Positions 37,928 to 47,625 are shown, counted from the stretch's first letter. The stretch: DNA of 64,000 nt from Methanocaldococcus bathoardescens (GCF_000739065.1 NZ_CP009149.1:930001-994000), one strand, 5' to 3'. The notes: generated from the sequence alone by a model not told the origin. Program-made: numbers and translations.

Positions 37928-38834
37928 TGAATATTGATATAATAACTAATCATAAAATAATCTTTGGAGATTCAAGAAAAATGAATGAAATTGATGACGA
38001 AAGTGTTCATTTAGTTGTTACCTCCCCCCATACCCAATGATAGAAATGTGGGATAATTTGTTTAAAATGTTAAATCCAAAAATAAACGAGCTTTGGACAA
38101 AAATGGAAAATGAAGAAAATGAAGAGAAAAAAGAAAAATTAATCATGCAAATATATAATTTAATGCATCAAACATTATATCCAGTTTGGGAGGAAATTTA
38201 TAGAGTTTTAGTTCCAGGAGGAATTGCATGCATTAACATAGGGGACGCTACAAGAAAAATTAACGGAGTTTTTAGATTATTTCCAAATCATTCCAAAATT
38301 ATTGAGAATTTTGAAAAGATTGGATTTGTAACCCTTCCCTATATACTATGGAAAAAACCTTCAAACAAGCCAAATGCATTCTTAGGTTCTGGATTTCTCC
38401 CACCAAATGCTTATGTGACATTAGATGTTGAGTATATATTGATATTTAGGAAAGGAAAACCAGGAAAGTTTAAACCAAAAGACCCGTTAAGATATGCGAG
38501 TGCATACACTAAAGAAGAGAGGGACAAGTGGTTTTCTCAGATTTGGGAGATTGTTGGAGATAGACAAACACATAACAAGCTTAATAGAAGGACAGCATCA
38601 TTCCCAGAAGAAATTCCTAGGAGATTAATTAGAATGTTTTCAATTATTGGTGATACTGTTTTAGACCCTTTTTTAGGGACTGGAACTACAATAAAAGCGG
38701 CAATTGAATTAAAGAGAAACTCTATTGGTTATGAAATTGATAAATCCCTAAAACCCATAATTGAAGAAAAAATTGGAACTAAGCAAAAAAGAATTGGAAT
38801 GGATTTCAATGTAGAATTTGTCTATCGTAGCTAA
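37927..38834 (+). pseudogene. Type II DNA methyltransferase (N4-cytosine, SPPY type), frameshifted
   Basis: The start at 37927 gives MNIDIITNHKIIFGDSRKMNE..HLVVTSP and then breaks at a C6 run (38024-38029) inside the catalytic motif. Adding one C restores TSPPYPMIEMWDN and the frame to 38834. The C-terminal part has DTVLDPFLGTGTTIKAAIELKRNSIGYEID, the SAM-binding motif, so the motif order (IV before I) is the beta class usual for N4-cytosine enzymes. In M. jannaschii the homologous locus is, as I recall, MjaI (CTAG). As read, the enzyme is dead; the alternative is a one-base sequencing error in a homopolymer. Confidence 0.85.
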
Positions 38835-38846
38835 TATAGGATGATA

Positions 38847-39502
38847 TTATCTTGTATTTTCAATCAAATCTAACAGCCTAGAGTAATCAACAATAATTTT
38901 ATTTTTCTTCTTTTCATAAATAATTAAATGTCCCCTAAGTTCTTCAGACAAGTGTTTTTCCTGATTGACATAAGTTTTAGATTTAATTGATACAGGAATT
39001 TCTTTATCATCAATAATAATTACTCCGTCAATACCCTTAGCTTCCTCTTCTATAGTAGCAGGGCGATAATTTCCACCAAGTTCCCCTGAAACTTTTTTCA
39101 AAATAGCATCCTGCAACATAAGACCTTCATAGGTTTTTGTAAGAACCAAATCCTCAACCCACTTTCTTACATCATTTCTTTCCAACTGTTCTAAGGTTTC
39201 TTTAAAATTATTAAGCATGTTCCAAATTTTTCAGTAGCTTCATCAATCGCATTAGGATATTTTTGTAAATACCACTTTTTCCAATCTTCAAATGTTCTAC
39301 CACCACTTTTTCTAAATTCTTTAATCAACTCACTCATCTGACCTACAACTTTTGGACGAGTTCCCTGTGCAAATAGGTTTGCAAGATTTATAAGCTGAGA
39401 AGAATATTTTGGTAACTCTGGTTTTGGAGGTAATTCTAGAATTTCTCTTTCTTCTTCAAATGTGATTTCTATAATACCTTTATTTGTTTCCATTTTCTTC
39501 AT
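38847..39502 (-). pseudogene. Type II restriction endonuclease, frameshifted
   Basis: Two overlapping frames make one protein. The first starts at 39502 (MKKMETNKG, behind TTGGTGAAATTT) and ends out of frame with EATEKFGTCLIILKKP; the second continues as MLNNFKETLEQLERNDVRKW to 38847. One missing base near 39220-39225 (a GG in the gene) separates them. Joined, it is about 218 residues with a PD-(D/E)xK-like core GIDGVIIIDDKEIPVSIKSKTY. Convergent with the methyltransferase gene, 12 bp apart, as in the M. jannaschii MjaI locus. Two coupled proteins are less likely, as the join is in the middle of a helix-rich domain. Confidence 0.8.
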
Positions 39503-39665
39503 AAATTTCACCAAAATATAAGTATTAATGTAGATATAACCTATTTTAACCATTTCAAAGTAACCGTTAAATTAATATAATAGTTGTTAATAGTTATTTA
39601 CTCTAAAGCTTTGATATTATAAAGGGGATGTGGCGGCAATGCTGAACCCATAAAAGAGGGATAAA

Positions 39666-40250
39666 ATGGGAATCTACAAATACATAAGAGATGCATGGAA
39701 AAGACCAAAAGAGAGCTACGTTAGACAGTTGTTATGGGAGAGGTTACAGCAGTGGAGAAGAGAACCAGCAGTTGTAAGAATTGAAAGGCCAACAAGGTTA
39801 GATAGAGCAAGAGCTTTAGGATACAAACCAAAACAAGGAATCATTGTTGTCAGAGTAAGAGTTAGAAGAGGAGGTTTAAGAAAACCAAGACCAAAGAACT
39901 CAAAGAAGCCAGCTACATTAGGGGTTAATAAGATAACAATGGGTAAATCAATTCAAAGAATTGCTGAAGAGAGAGCAGCAAGAAGATATCCAAACATGGA
40001 AGTTTTAAACAGCTACTGGGTTGGAGAGGATGGAAAACACAAGTGGTATGAGGTCATATTAGTTGACCCATACCACCCAGCTATTAAAGCAGACCCACAA
40101 CTCAACTGGTTATGCACTGGAAAACACAGAGGAAGAGCATTCAGAGGTTTAACATCAGCTGGTAAGAAAGGTAGAGGATTAAGAAACAAGGGTATTGGAG
40201 CTGAGAAAGTTAGACCAAGTATAAGAGCTCATGGAAGAAGAGGTAAGTAA
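39666..40250 (+). CDS. rpl15e: 50S ribosomal protein L15e
   Basis: Archaeal/eukaryotic large-subunit protein of 194 residues, full length. Features are [31 protein letters not shown] at the start, [29 protein letters not shown] and the basic tail [33 protein letters not shown]. The 60 bp before the start hold an unusually GC-rich stretch (39628-39650) of unknown function; the ribosome binding site is GAGGGAT. Confidence 0.98.
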   Translation: MGIYKYIRDAWKRPKESYVRQLLWERLQQWRREPAVVRIERPTRLDRARALGYKPKQGIIVVRVRVRRGGLRKPRPKNSKKPATLGVNKITMGKSIQRIAEERAARRYPNMEVLNSYWVGEDGKHKWYEVILVDPYHPAIKADPQLNWLCTGKHRGRAFRGLTSAGKKGRGLRNKGIGAEKVRPSIRAHGRRGK

Positions 40251-40262
40251 ATTAGAAACTTA

Positions 40263-40280
40263 AGAAAAATTTATATATAT
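40263..40280 (+). promoter_or_regulatory. Promoter of the rps2 transcription unit
   Basis: AGAAAAATTTATATATA is a good BRE/TATA about 100 bp before the S2 start, right after rpl15e, implying a leader of about 70 nt. Confidence 0.6.
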
Positions 40281-40376
40281 CTTTACATTTTCTATCTTCT
40301 TAGGGGAAACAACCACTAATTTTTAAACCCCCGACAATATTTGAAAAGACAACAACTATTTTTAAAGGTGGAAAAT

Positions 40377-41045
40377 ATGAGTGAGAAAGAGCTGTTAGTG
40401 CCATTAGATACATACCTAGCTTCAGGTATCCACATAGGGACTCAGCAAAAAACAAAAGACATGGAGAAATTTATTTACAGAGTAAGAAGCGATGGATTAT
40501 ATGTTTTGGATGTTAGAAAAACAGATGAGAGATTAAGAATAGCTGCCAAATTCTTAGCAAGATATGAACCAGAAGATATATTAGCTGTTTCAAGAAGAAT
40601 CTACACAATGGGACCATTAGAAGAATTTGGAAAATACACTGGAATTAGAACAATCCCAGGAAGATTTGTCCCTGGAACATTAACAAACCCTGCATATAAG
40701 GGCTTTATGGAGCCAGAGGTTGTATTTATCAGCGACCCAAGAGTTGATAGACAGGCATTGAAAGAGGCAACAGAAATTGGAGTCCCTATCATTGGTTTAT
40801 GTGATACAGAGCACTTGACATCATTCATCGACTTGGTTATACCTACAAACAACAAAGGTAAAAAGGCTGTTGCTTTAATCTACTACTTATTGACAAGAGA
40901 ATACCTCAAAAACAGAGGAGTTATAACTGACGATACAAAATTACCATTCACATACGAAGAGTTTTTAGAAAAGGCGGCAAATCCAAAATACAGAATAATA
41001 ATTCAGCCAAAAGACAAGAGAAGAAGAAGGAGAAGAAGAAAATAA
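40377..41045 (+). CDS. rps2: 30S ribosomal protein S2
   Basis: 222 residues from the ATG at 40377 ([14 protein letters not shown]), behind AAAGGTGGAAAAT; the frame upstream to 40341 is not needed. Conserved parts: [95 protein letters not shown]. Ends with a run of arginines and lysines. Confidence 0.98.
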   Translation: MSEKELLVPLDTYLASGIHIGTQQKTKDMEKFIYRVRSDGLYVLDVRKTDERLRIAAKFLARYEPEDILAVSRRIYTMGPLEEFGKYTGIRTIPGRFVPGTLTNPAYKGFMEPEVVFISDPRVDRQALKEATEIGVPIIGLCDTEHLTSFIDLVIPTNNKGKKAVALIYYLLTREYLKNRGVITDDTKLPFTYEEFLEKAANPKYRIIIQPKDKRRRRRRRK

Positions 41046-41082
41046 AATAAAAAATAAACAAAATACTTAGAGGTTTTTGAAG

Positions 41083-41691
41083 ATGACTGAAAAACTCTAC
41101 ATAGAATGCGAGAATTGTGGGTTTGAAGAGCAGGAAGTATTGAAGAAAAAAATTTATAACAAATCTGCCTATTACTTAGTTAGATGTCCAAACTGTGGAG
41201 CCGTAAGAGAGATTGTTGATAAGGTTAAGTTAAGCCAAGCAAAGTTAATTATAAGTAGATATGATATCTCAGAATCTAAAATAATTAATATCCCTGAAGA
41301 TGAAACCTACAAAGTTGGAGATACAATTGAAGTTGATGGAGAAAAAATTGAGATAACAAAAATTGAAACACCTGAACCAGTAAAATCCGCTTTGGGTAAA
41401 GATATTAAATTTATTTGGGGTAAATCACTATCAATTCCAAAAAAATTGGGAATATCAGTAAATGATGGAAGTAAAACTTATGGAATATACATCTATATCC
41501 CAAATGACTTTGAATTTGAAGTAGAAAAAGTTTATAGGATAAACGATGGATTCTTTAGGTTAAAAAAGATAAAAACTGAGAAAGGAGCTGCTAAAAAATC
41601 AAAAGCTAAAGATATAAAAAGATTGTATGGAGAGGTAACAAAACCTGTAAGAAATTATGTTGATTTATCTAAGTTTTATAAAGGTGAATAA
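41083..41691 (+). CDS. Zinc-ribbon protein of unknown function (archaeal family)
   Basis: About 202 residues from the ATG at 41083 (MTEKLYIECENCG). An N-terminal zinc ribbon is seen (CENC...CPNC, about residues 9-41). The remainder has a beta-rich segment (YKVGDTIEVDGEKIEITKIET) like an S1/OB or HVO_0476-type domain, and a basic tail. Placed between ribosomal protein genes S2 and S3Ae, it may act in translation or RNA binding; that is inference from the neighbours. Confidence 0.8.
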   Translation: MTEKLYIECENCGFEEQEVLKKKIYNKSAYYLVRCPNCGAVREIVDKVKLSQAKLIISRYDISESKIINIPEDETYKVGDTIEVDGEKIEITKIETPEPVKSALGKDIKFIWGKSLSIPKKLGISVNDGSKTYGIYIYIPNDFEFEVEKVYRINDGFFRLKKIKTEKGAAKKSKAKDIKRLYGEVTKPVRNYVDLSKFYKGE

Positions 41692-41728
41692 TTCCCAAAA
41701 CTACAATTAAATTTTTTAAGGTGAAAAG

Positions 41729-42406
41729 ATGGCTACCGCAAGGACTGCAAGAGCAAGAAGAAAAGTAAGAAAAGTAAAAGATAAATGGAAAGAAAAAGTA
41801 TGGTATGAAATTTATGCCACACCAGAATTTGGAGGAGTATTTATTGGCTACACACCAGCAAGTGACCCAAGCTTGGTTTTAGGTAGAGTTGCTGAAACAA
41901 GCTTAAGAGATTTAACAGGAGACCCAACAAAACACATGCATAGAGTATATTTCAAAATCTTTGGAGTTACTGGAAATAAGGCAATAGCTCAATATTATGG
42001 GCATGACACAACAAGAGAATTCATGAAATCACAAATCAGAAGAAGAAGAAGTAGAATTGATGCTATCGTTGATATCACAACCCAAGATGGTTACAAAATT
42101 AGAACAAAAGCAATGGTTTTAACTGCTTACAGAGCTAACACAAGACAAAAATCAGACATTAGAAAGAAAATGGAAGAAATTATAAAAACAATGGCTAAGG
42201 AAAAGACATTCCCACAATATGTTCAAGCAATGTTATTTGGAGAGATGGCTGAGAAGATAAAAGAGGAATGTAAGAAGATATTCCCAATTAAGAACGTTAT
42301 TATCTACAAATCAGAAGTTTTATCATTAGCTAAGAAAGAAGAAACTGAAGGATTTGTAAAAGAAGCTGAAGAAACTGAAGAAGTTAAAGAAGACGCTCAA
42401 GAATAA
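41729..42406 (+). CDS. rps3ae: 30S ribosomal protein S3Ae (S1e)
   Basis: 225 residues behind AAGGTGAAAAG. KVKDKWKEKVWYEIYATPEFGGVFIGYTPASDPSLVLGR, TKHMHRVYFKIFGVTGNKAIAQYYGHDTTREFMKSQIRRRRSRID and YKIRTKAMVLTAYRANTRQKSDIRKKM identify it. It ends in an acidic Glu-rich tail and ends the run of ribosomal genes. Confidence 0.98.
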   Translation: MATARTARARRKVRKVKDKWKEKVWYEIYATPEFGGVFIGYTPASDPSLVLGRVAETSLRDLTGDPTKHMHRVYFKIFGVTGNKAIAQYYGHDTTREFMKSQIRRRRSRIDAIVDITTQDGYKIRTKAMVLTAYRANTRQKSDIRKKMEEIIKTMAKEKTFPQYVQAMLFGEMAEKIKEECKKIFPIKNVIIYKSEVLSLAKKEETEGFVKEAEETEEVKEDAQE

Positions 42407-42426
42407 ATTAAATATTTAAAAACTTT

Positions 42427-43041
42427 TTACTGTTTATTTTTTTCTATTGCTTTTAAAACTTCTAAACCAAACAATCTTGCATAGTCAGGAGATTTTGCAG
42501 TAATTACATTACCATCAACCACAACCCCTTTGTCTTCATAAATTGCCCCTTCTTTTTTAAGCTCTTCTATAGCCTCTTGAGCAGGATATACAGTAGCTTT
42601 TTTGTTCTTTAGGATTCCTGCCTTTGCTAAAACTACTGGAGATAAGCATATTGCTGAAACAACCTTATTTTGACTGTTAAATTCTTTAACTAATTCTATT
42701 AACCTTGTATTATTCCATAAATACTCTTTTGAACCAATTCCCCCTACTATAACTATTGCATCATATTCATTAGCATTTACATCATAGATAGTTTTTTCAG
42801 TTGTTATTTTATTTCCCAACATCCCAACATGTTCCCCTTTTGTAGTTGAGACAACATCAACCTTTAATCCATTAGATTCAAATACAGCCATTGGTTCAAA
42901 CAGCTCTTCATCTCTAAAGTCCTTTGGAGCTATAACCATTAAAACTTTTGTATTTTCCATATTTTTCCCCTCTTTATCTATACACATTGAAGACATTAAA
43001 GCTAATATTATAGATATTAGTATCACTGCTAATCTCTTCAT
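42427..43041 (-). CDS. DJ-1/PfpI family protein with lipoprotein signal
   Basis: 204 residues. An N-terminal hydrophobic segment ends in a lipobox-like SSMC (residue 20), so it is predicted as an exported lipoprotein; an internal Met at about residue 28 (MENTKVLMV) would give a plain cytoplasmic form. The DJ-1 core is clear: KVLMVIAPKDFRDEELFEPMAVF, YDAIVIVGGIGSKEYLW and the nucleophile elbow VVSAICLSPVVLAKAGIL with the active Cys. The family includes deglycases, chaperones and intracellular proteases; which applies is unknown. Confidence 0.88.
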   Translation of the reverse strand: MKRLAVILISIILALMSSMCIDKEGKNMENTKVLMVIAPKDFRDEELFEPMAVFESNGLKVDVVSTTKGEHVGMLGNKITTEKTIYDVNANEYDAIVIVGGIGSKEYLWNNTRLIELVKEFNSQNKVVSAICLSPVVLAKAGILKNKKATVYPAQEAIEELKKEGAIYEDKGVVVDGNVITAKSPDYARLFGLEVLKAIEKNKQ

Positions 43042-43094
43042 GCTCTCACAATAATTCTTTATATCTGAACGTATATATTTAGTTATGTGAGATT

Positions 43095-43904
43095 ATGAAA
43101 GTGGCCGTGGTATTTGATAGTGCTGGGACACTTGTAAAGATAATGAGAGTTATTAAAGATTTAAAGAAAAATAAGTTTATCTGTAATAGGCAGACAGTTG
43201 ATATTGTAGATGAAAAAAAGGGTAGAGCATTAGTTATAATTAAAGAAGACCCATTAAAAGTTGTAGATAAAGAGAATCCAGAAAAGTTAATATCTGATTT
43301 ATTAAAAGACGTTGAAATTGGTATCTCTTATTGTAACCCACCAATAAATAAAGAAGGAATTTTTAATGACAAAAAAACTAAGGTAAGGGAATTGCAAGAA
43401 CCATTAAACATTTTAAAGAAATATGATGTAGAAACTGGATATGGTAGTGCTTTAATAGTAGATACTTACGCTGGAGAAGTTGAATATACAATAGCAACTG
43501 CTGGTTGTTTGTTTAAAGAAGTTAAAGAAACAATTAAACAATTAAAAGATTTAGGGGTTAAGGTTTTTATCGCTTCTGGAGATAGAAAAGGGTTTATAAA
43601 AAGGTTGGCTGAACTTACAGGAGTTAATGAGAAATACATAATGGCTGAGGCTCATCAAGAGCAAAAGAGGGATTTAATCATCAATCTAAAAAAAGAAGGA
43701 TACTTTACAATAATGGTTGGAGATGGAGCTAATGATGTTCCAGCAATGATTGAAAGTAATTTAGCAGTAGTGACATTACAAAATGGAAATGTTTCAAGGA
43801 AAGCTCTCGAAACTGCTGATATAAAGATTTATAACATAAAAGAAATAGTTGATGTCTGTAAAAAAGTGATTAGTGGAGAGATTAAAGGTAAAAGAGCGAG
43901 TTAA
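43095..43904 (+). CDS. HAD superfamily phosphatase related to P-type ATPase P-domain
   Basis: 269 residues, soluble. The first HAD motif is FDSAGTL, with the nucleophile Asp but Ala at +2, where most phosphatases have Asp; P-type ATPases, with DKTGT, also lack it. Motif II/III regions read VFIASGDRKGFIKRLAEL and motif IV is VMVGDGANDVPAMIES. The P-domain-like pattern matches the M. jannaschii protein known as a soluble P-type ATPase relative (MJ0968). Substrate unknown. Confidence 0.88.
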   Translation: MKVAVVFDSAGTLVKIMRVIKDLKKNKFICNRQTVDIVDEKKGRALVIIKEDPLKVVDKENPEKLISDLLKDVEIGISYCNPPINKEGIFNDKKTKVRELQEPLNILKKYDVETGYGSALIVDTYAGEVEYTIATAGCLFKEVKETIKQLKDLGVKVFIASGDRKGFIKRLAELTGVNEKYIMAEAHQEQKRDLIINLKKEGYFTIMVGDGANDVPAMIESNLAVVTLQNGNVSRKALETADIKIYNIKEIVDVCKKVISGEIKGKRAS

Positions 43905-44311
43905 AAATTATATATTAAAATTGAATAACTAAATATTTAAATGACATTTATCACATGGAAATTCTTTTCTTTTTAATTTAAAGCTTTTTAAGAGCTTATT
44001 TTTCAATTTTAAAGATTTTTAGAGAATTTCTAAGGGTCACTTATTTTAATTATTTTAAATATTTAAATTAATTAAATTATTGAGATTCTTAAAAGATTTT
44101 AAATAATTATTTTTAAATCAAAATTTCCCCAATAAATATTAAAGATTAAAAAATTTTAAAACTTTTTAAGATAGAAAATTAGAAAATAAAACCTAATTAA
44201 AAACTTCGAGGGTTTATAAATAAAAGGGGGTATTAACCCTTCGAAAATTATGGTATGAAAAAGCTTAAATATTAGAAGAGATAACATACAAAATAAGCAA
44301 AATATTGCCCT
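43905..44311 (+). other. CRISPR leader (about 390 bp, AT-rich)
   Basis: No gene. Very AT-rich with long A and T runs, directly before the first repeat. Length and place match the long-repeat element that precedes CRISPR repeats in M. jannaschii. A near-perfect stem TTCGAGGGTT...AACCCTTCGAA spans 44205-44245, and a TATA-like GCTTAAATATT at 44262-44273 would start the array transcript near the first repeat. Confidence 0.75.
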
Positions 44312-44826
44312 GTTAAAATCAGACCGTTACGGTATGGAAACTTCAGCACCGCACCAACAACAAGAAATAACTACAAAAAAATCGTTAAAATCAGACCGTT
44401 ACGGTATGGAAACCTCGTTAACGTTCCATTTCCTATTATTGGTGTAAAAAGTGCTGTTAAAATCAGACCGTTACGGTATGGAAACAAAGTTACAGCAATT
44501 GAGACCAATGTTTCAGCAAATGTTAAAATCAGACCGTTACGGTATGGAAACGAATATGAGAATATTGAAATAAAAAAACCTGTGCTTTGTTAAAATCAGA
44601 CCGTTACGGTATGGAAACAATGTACTCGCAACATCTGCGCCGTCTATGTATGTGAGTAGTTAAAATCAGACCGTTACGGTATGGAAACTTCGGCAGGGAT
44701 ATAATAATATAATATACACATTGCGTTAAAATCAGACCGTTACGGTATGGAAACGCCCCTATTGGGTGATACTGTGGGTCAGCAAATAGCCGTATAGTTA
44801 AAATCAGACCGTTTCGGTATGGAAAC
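44312..44826 (+). CRISPR. CRISPR array, 8 repeats and 7 spacers
   Basis: Eight 30-bp repeats (GTTAAAATCAGACCGTTACG... ending GGTATGGAAAC) start at 44312, 44384, 44456, 44522, 44589, 44659, 44725 and 44797. The spacers are 42, 42, 36, 37, 40, 36 and 42 bp. Repeats 1-7 are identical; repeat 8 has one change (GTTACG to GTTTCG), which marks the old, trailer end and puts the leader upstream on the + strand. The repeat matches the type found in M. jannaschii. No cas genes lie in the window, so the array must rely on distant ones. No spacer visibly matches the window. Confidence 0.98.
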
Positions 44827-44950
44827 CTTTTTTAAGTTTATTGCTAAGAGAACATAAGATTTTGTTTTTACTATTATAAATCCATATATCTAAAACTATA
44901 ATAACAAAATTTAAAACTCTCAACCCATATATCTCTTTTTGGTGAGAAGT

Positions 44951-45544
44951 GTGATAATAGAAATTGAAGGAATTAAACTAAAACTACATCCAGAAGTATA
45001 TGAGCCAGCTGAAGATTCTATTTTATTATTAAAAAATCTTGTTGATGTTAAAAATAAAGAGGTTTTAGAAATAGGTGTTGGAACTGGATTAATCTCAATT
45101 GCTTGTGCAAAAAAAGGGGCTAAAAAAGTAGTAGGAGTTGATATAAATCCCTATGCTGTAAAATTGGCAAAAGAAAACGCTGAACTAAACAATGTTGATG
45201 TTTTATTTTTTGAAAGTGATTTATTTGAAAATGTTACTGGAAAGTTTGATGTTATTCTCTTTAACCCCCCTTATTTACCAACATCTGAAGATGATAAAAT
45301 AGACAGCTATTTAAATTATGCCTTTGATGGAGGTAAAAATGGTAGAGAAATTTTAGATAGATTTATTTATGATTTGCCAAATTATTTAAAAAAAGGCGGT
45401 GTAGCTCAAATACTACAGAGTTCATTAACTGGAGAAGAAGAAACATTAAATAAGTTAAAATCTCTTGGTTTTAAGGTTGAAAAAGTTGCCTCATTAAAAA
45501 TTCCTTTTGAAGAACTTATGGTCATAAACGCTTGGAGGTTATAA
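44951..45544 (+). CDS. HemK/PrmC-type class I methyltransferase
   Basis: About 197 residues from the GTG at 44951 (behind GGTGAGAAGT). The SAM site is VLEIGVGTGLISIACAKKGAKKVVGVDINPYAV and the catalytic motif VILFNPPYLPT (NPPY). In archaea such proteins methylate release factor aRF1 glutamine with Trm112, or act on tRNA; PrmC/Mtq2-type is the most likely. A Nif3-like gene starts 1 bp after it. Confidence 0.88.
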   Translation: MIIEIEGIKLKLHPEVYEPAEDSILLLKNLVDVKNKEVLEIGVGTGLISIACAKKGAKKVVGVDINPYAVKLAKENAELNNVDVLFFESDLFENVTGKFDVILFNPPYLPTSEDDKIDSYLNYAFDGGKNGREILDRFIYDLPNYLKKGGVAQILQSSLTGEEETLNKLKSLGFKVEKVASLKIPFEELMVINAWRL

Positions 45545-45545
45545 G

Positions 45546-46280
45546 ATGAAAGCTAAAGAAATTATAGAGTTTATTGAAAGTTTTGCACCAAAAGATTTAG
45601 CTATTGAGGGAGATAATGTTGGATTGCAGGTTGGGGATGATTTAAATAGAGAGGTAAAAAAGTTAGGAATTGCTTTAGATCCATCATTATCAGTTATTAA
45701 AAAAGCAGAAAAAGAGGGTGTAGATTTTTTATTTACCCACCACCCATTATTAAAAGACCCGATAAGAAACTTCACTGGTGTTATTTACAAAAAATTAAAG
45801 ATATTGATGGAAAATAACATTATTTTATACTCTGCCCATACAAACTTAGATATCTGTAAAAATGGATTGAATGATGCTTTAACTGAAGTTTATAATTTAG
45901 AAAATGCCCAACCTCTATATGATAATGGACTTGGAAGGGTTGGGATTTTTAAGGGAAGTTTTGAAGAATTTTTAGAAATAACAAAAAAATATATTCATAA
46001 AAATCCTATTGTTGTTAAAAGTAAAGAAGTAAAGGATAACTTTAAATTAGCTGTTTTATCTGGTTATGGTTTATCTCAATCATCCATAAAGTATGTTGCT
46101 GAAAGAGCTGATGTCTATCTTTCAGGAGATTTAACTCATCACTCAAAAATTTTAGCTGAAGAACTTGGTTTAGTTGTTGTTGATGCTACACACTACTCAA
46201 CTGAGGTCTTTGGATTAAAAAAATTTAAAAAATTTTTATCTTCAAATTTAGATTTAGAGATAGTTAGCTTAGATTTTTAA
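45546..46280 (+). CDS. Nif3/DUF34 family metal-binding protein
   Basis: 244 residues, the compact form of the family. Metal ligands in FLFTHHPLLKDP, LYSAHTNLDICKNGLNDAL and VVVDATHYSTEVFG are seen. The toroid-forming family is often labelled GTP cyclohydrolase type 2-like, but its real role is unsettled. It begins right after the methyltransferase stop. Confidence 0.9.
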   Translation: MKAKEIIEFIESFAPKDLAIEGDNVGLQVGDDLNREVKKLGIALDPSLSVIKKAEKEGVDFLFTHHPLLKDPIRNFTGVIYKKLKILMENNIILYSAHTNLDICKNGLNDALTEVYNLENAQPLYDNGLGRVGIFKGSFEEFLEITKKYIHKNPIVVKSKEVKDNFKLAVLSGYGLSQSSIKYVAERADVYLSGDLTHHSKILAEELGLVVVDATHYSTEVFGLKKFKKFLSSNLDLEIVSLDF

Positions 46281-46284
46281 ATTT

Positions 46285-47052
46285 TTAATATAATTTAATG
46301 TTAATTTCATATTCCACATTGTATGGCTTAGAATCCAGAATTTCCATTACTCTTTTCTTTATAGGTTCAATTTTTATAGGTTTTTTAATAATTCCCAAAG
46401 ATTTTTTCTGTATTATTATAATGTCACATGTGCAGATATACTTTTTATCACTTCTTTTAATTTTAATTTTTAAAGCATAATCTTCAATTAAATCTTGGTC
46501 TTTTAAAATTGACAACACATTTTTATCCAGCTCATTTTCAATTGAATGCTCTATATCCTTTATTTCATCTTCTGTGAATATATCATCTCCATAATCACCA
46601 AAAGTTTTTCTTATTATATTTTCTATAAAATCTTCATCCGGCTCTTTAATTCCCAGCTGTTTTAAAAGTTCTTCTCTTGATAATACCCCACTTTCAACGT
46701 TTATATCCATGCCATTGGTTTTTGAATATTTCTTTTTCTTTTGAATTTTTGGAATTGTTTCTACAACATCATATATAATTATTTTTTCATTGCCATTTTC
46801 TGATTTTAATATATCAAGTAAATCTTGTATAGCATTATCAATTTTGTTTTCATCTACAATAGCTTCAATCTTTGTAAATTCTCCCAGCGTTTCTGTTTCG
46901 TATATCTGCCCCCTATACTCAACAACCACCTTATTTCCTTTTTTCACTTTTATGTTTGAAACTAAATACTCATCTATAATTGCATATCTTTTCAGAATAT
47001 TCAAACAATGCAAAATTTTTTCTTGGGGTAGTGTTACTTCTATTTTTTTCAT
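46285..47052 (-). CDS. Protein of unknown function
   Basis: I do not recognise a family. 255 residues, soluble, acidic and lysine-rich. The first 100 residues look alpha/beta (KIEVTLPQEKILHCLNILKRYAIIDEYLVSNIKVK, ENKIDNAIQDLLDILKSENGNEKIIIYDVVETI), which recalls a PII-like ferredoxin fold (weak). A linker and a helical middle (about 125-190) lead to a C-terminal beta-rich segment (YALKIKIKRSDKKYICTCDIIIIQKKS). Confidence 0.75.
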   Translation of the reverse strand: MKKIEVTLPQEKILHCLNILKRYAIIDEYLVSNIKVKKGNKVVVEYRGQIYETETLGEFTKIEAIVDENKIDNAIQDLLDILKSENGNEKIIIYDVVETIPKIQKKKKYSKTNGMDINVESGVLSREELLKQLGIKEPDEDFIENIIRKTFGDYGDDIFTEDEIKDIEHSIENELDKNVLSILKDQDLIEDYALKIKIKRSDKKYICTCDIIIIQKKSLGIIKKPIKIEPIKKRVMEILDSKPYNVEYEINIKLY

Positions 47053-47304
47053 TCCACCACCATACTAATAATATTACGGAAGGAAATTTCCTTCTGTCTT
47101 AGGGTATTATATACCGAACCCCTATAAAAAGATAACTTATTGAAAATAAGCATTAGAATAAAAATTTCCAGCTATTTGTTATACACTTTAAAATAACTGG
47201 AAAGTTTTATATAGTATTTAAAATTCATAAATTATTAATTTATTAAATTTTAAATAGTATCAAAGTTTAATAAATTTTTATTAAAATAAATTTAGCGTGA
47301 GAAT

Positions 47305-47625
47305 ATGCCAATCTTCTACGTGCTTGGGAAAAAGGGGACGATAGAGATTCTATACAAAATTAAAGAGGGAGTAAATTCTTTCACGAGCATAAAAAATGCT
47401 TTAGATATAGAAGGTTGCGGAGTAAGCACGAGAACGTTAGCAGAGAGATTAAATGAATTAGAAGAGGAAAATTTAATACAAAAAGATGGAAGTAAATATT
47501 ATTTAACAAAGAAAGGACAAGAGGCGATAGAAATTATTGAAAATATTATGAAATGGGAGGCTAAGTGGAAAGAAGCAAAGATTCCAAAAATTATAATAGG
47601 AATGCTTGGTGATAAAGAGAGATAA
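47305..47625 (+). CDS. HxlR-like winged-helix transcription regulator
   Basis: 106 residues; GTGAGAAT before the ATG. The whole protein is a winged helix of HxlR type: VLGKKGTIEILYKIKEGVNSFTSIKNAL, GVSTRTLAERLNELEEENLIQKDGSKYYLTKKGQEAIEII. No effector domain. It may regulate itself or the ParA-like gene 94 bp downstream, with two RNA stems between them. Confidence 0.85.
   Translation: MPIFYVLGKKGTIEILYKIKEGVNSFTSIKNALDIEGCGVSTRTLAERLNELEEENLIQKDGSKYYLTKKGQEAIEIIENIMKWEAKWKEAKIPKIIIGMLGDKER

Noticed and set aside
39620-39665. GC-rich leader before rpl15e as a C/D box RNA or kink-turn
   Set aside because: It has CUGA but no proper box C or C'/D' pair, and no clear stem that I can draw; left as a note in the gene entry.
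44312-44826. Self-targeting spacers
   Set aside because: By eye none of the seven spacers matches another part of the window; a genome-wide search would be needed.
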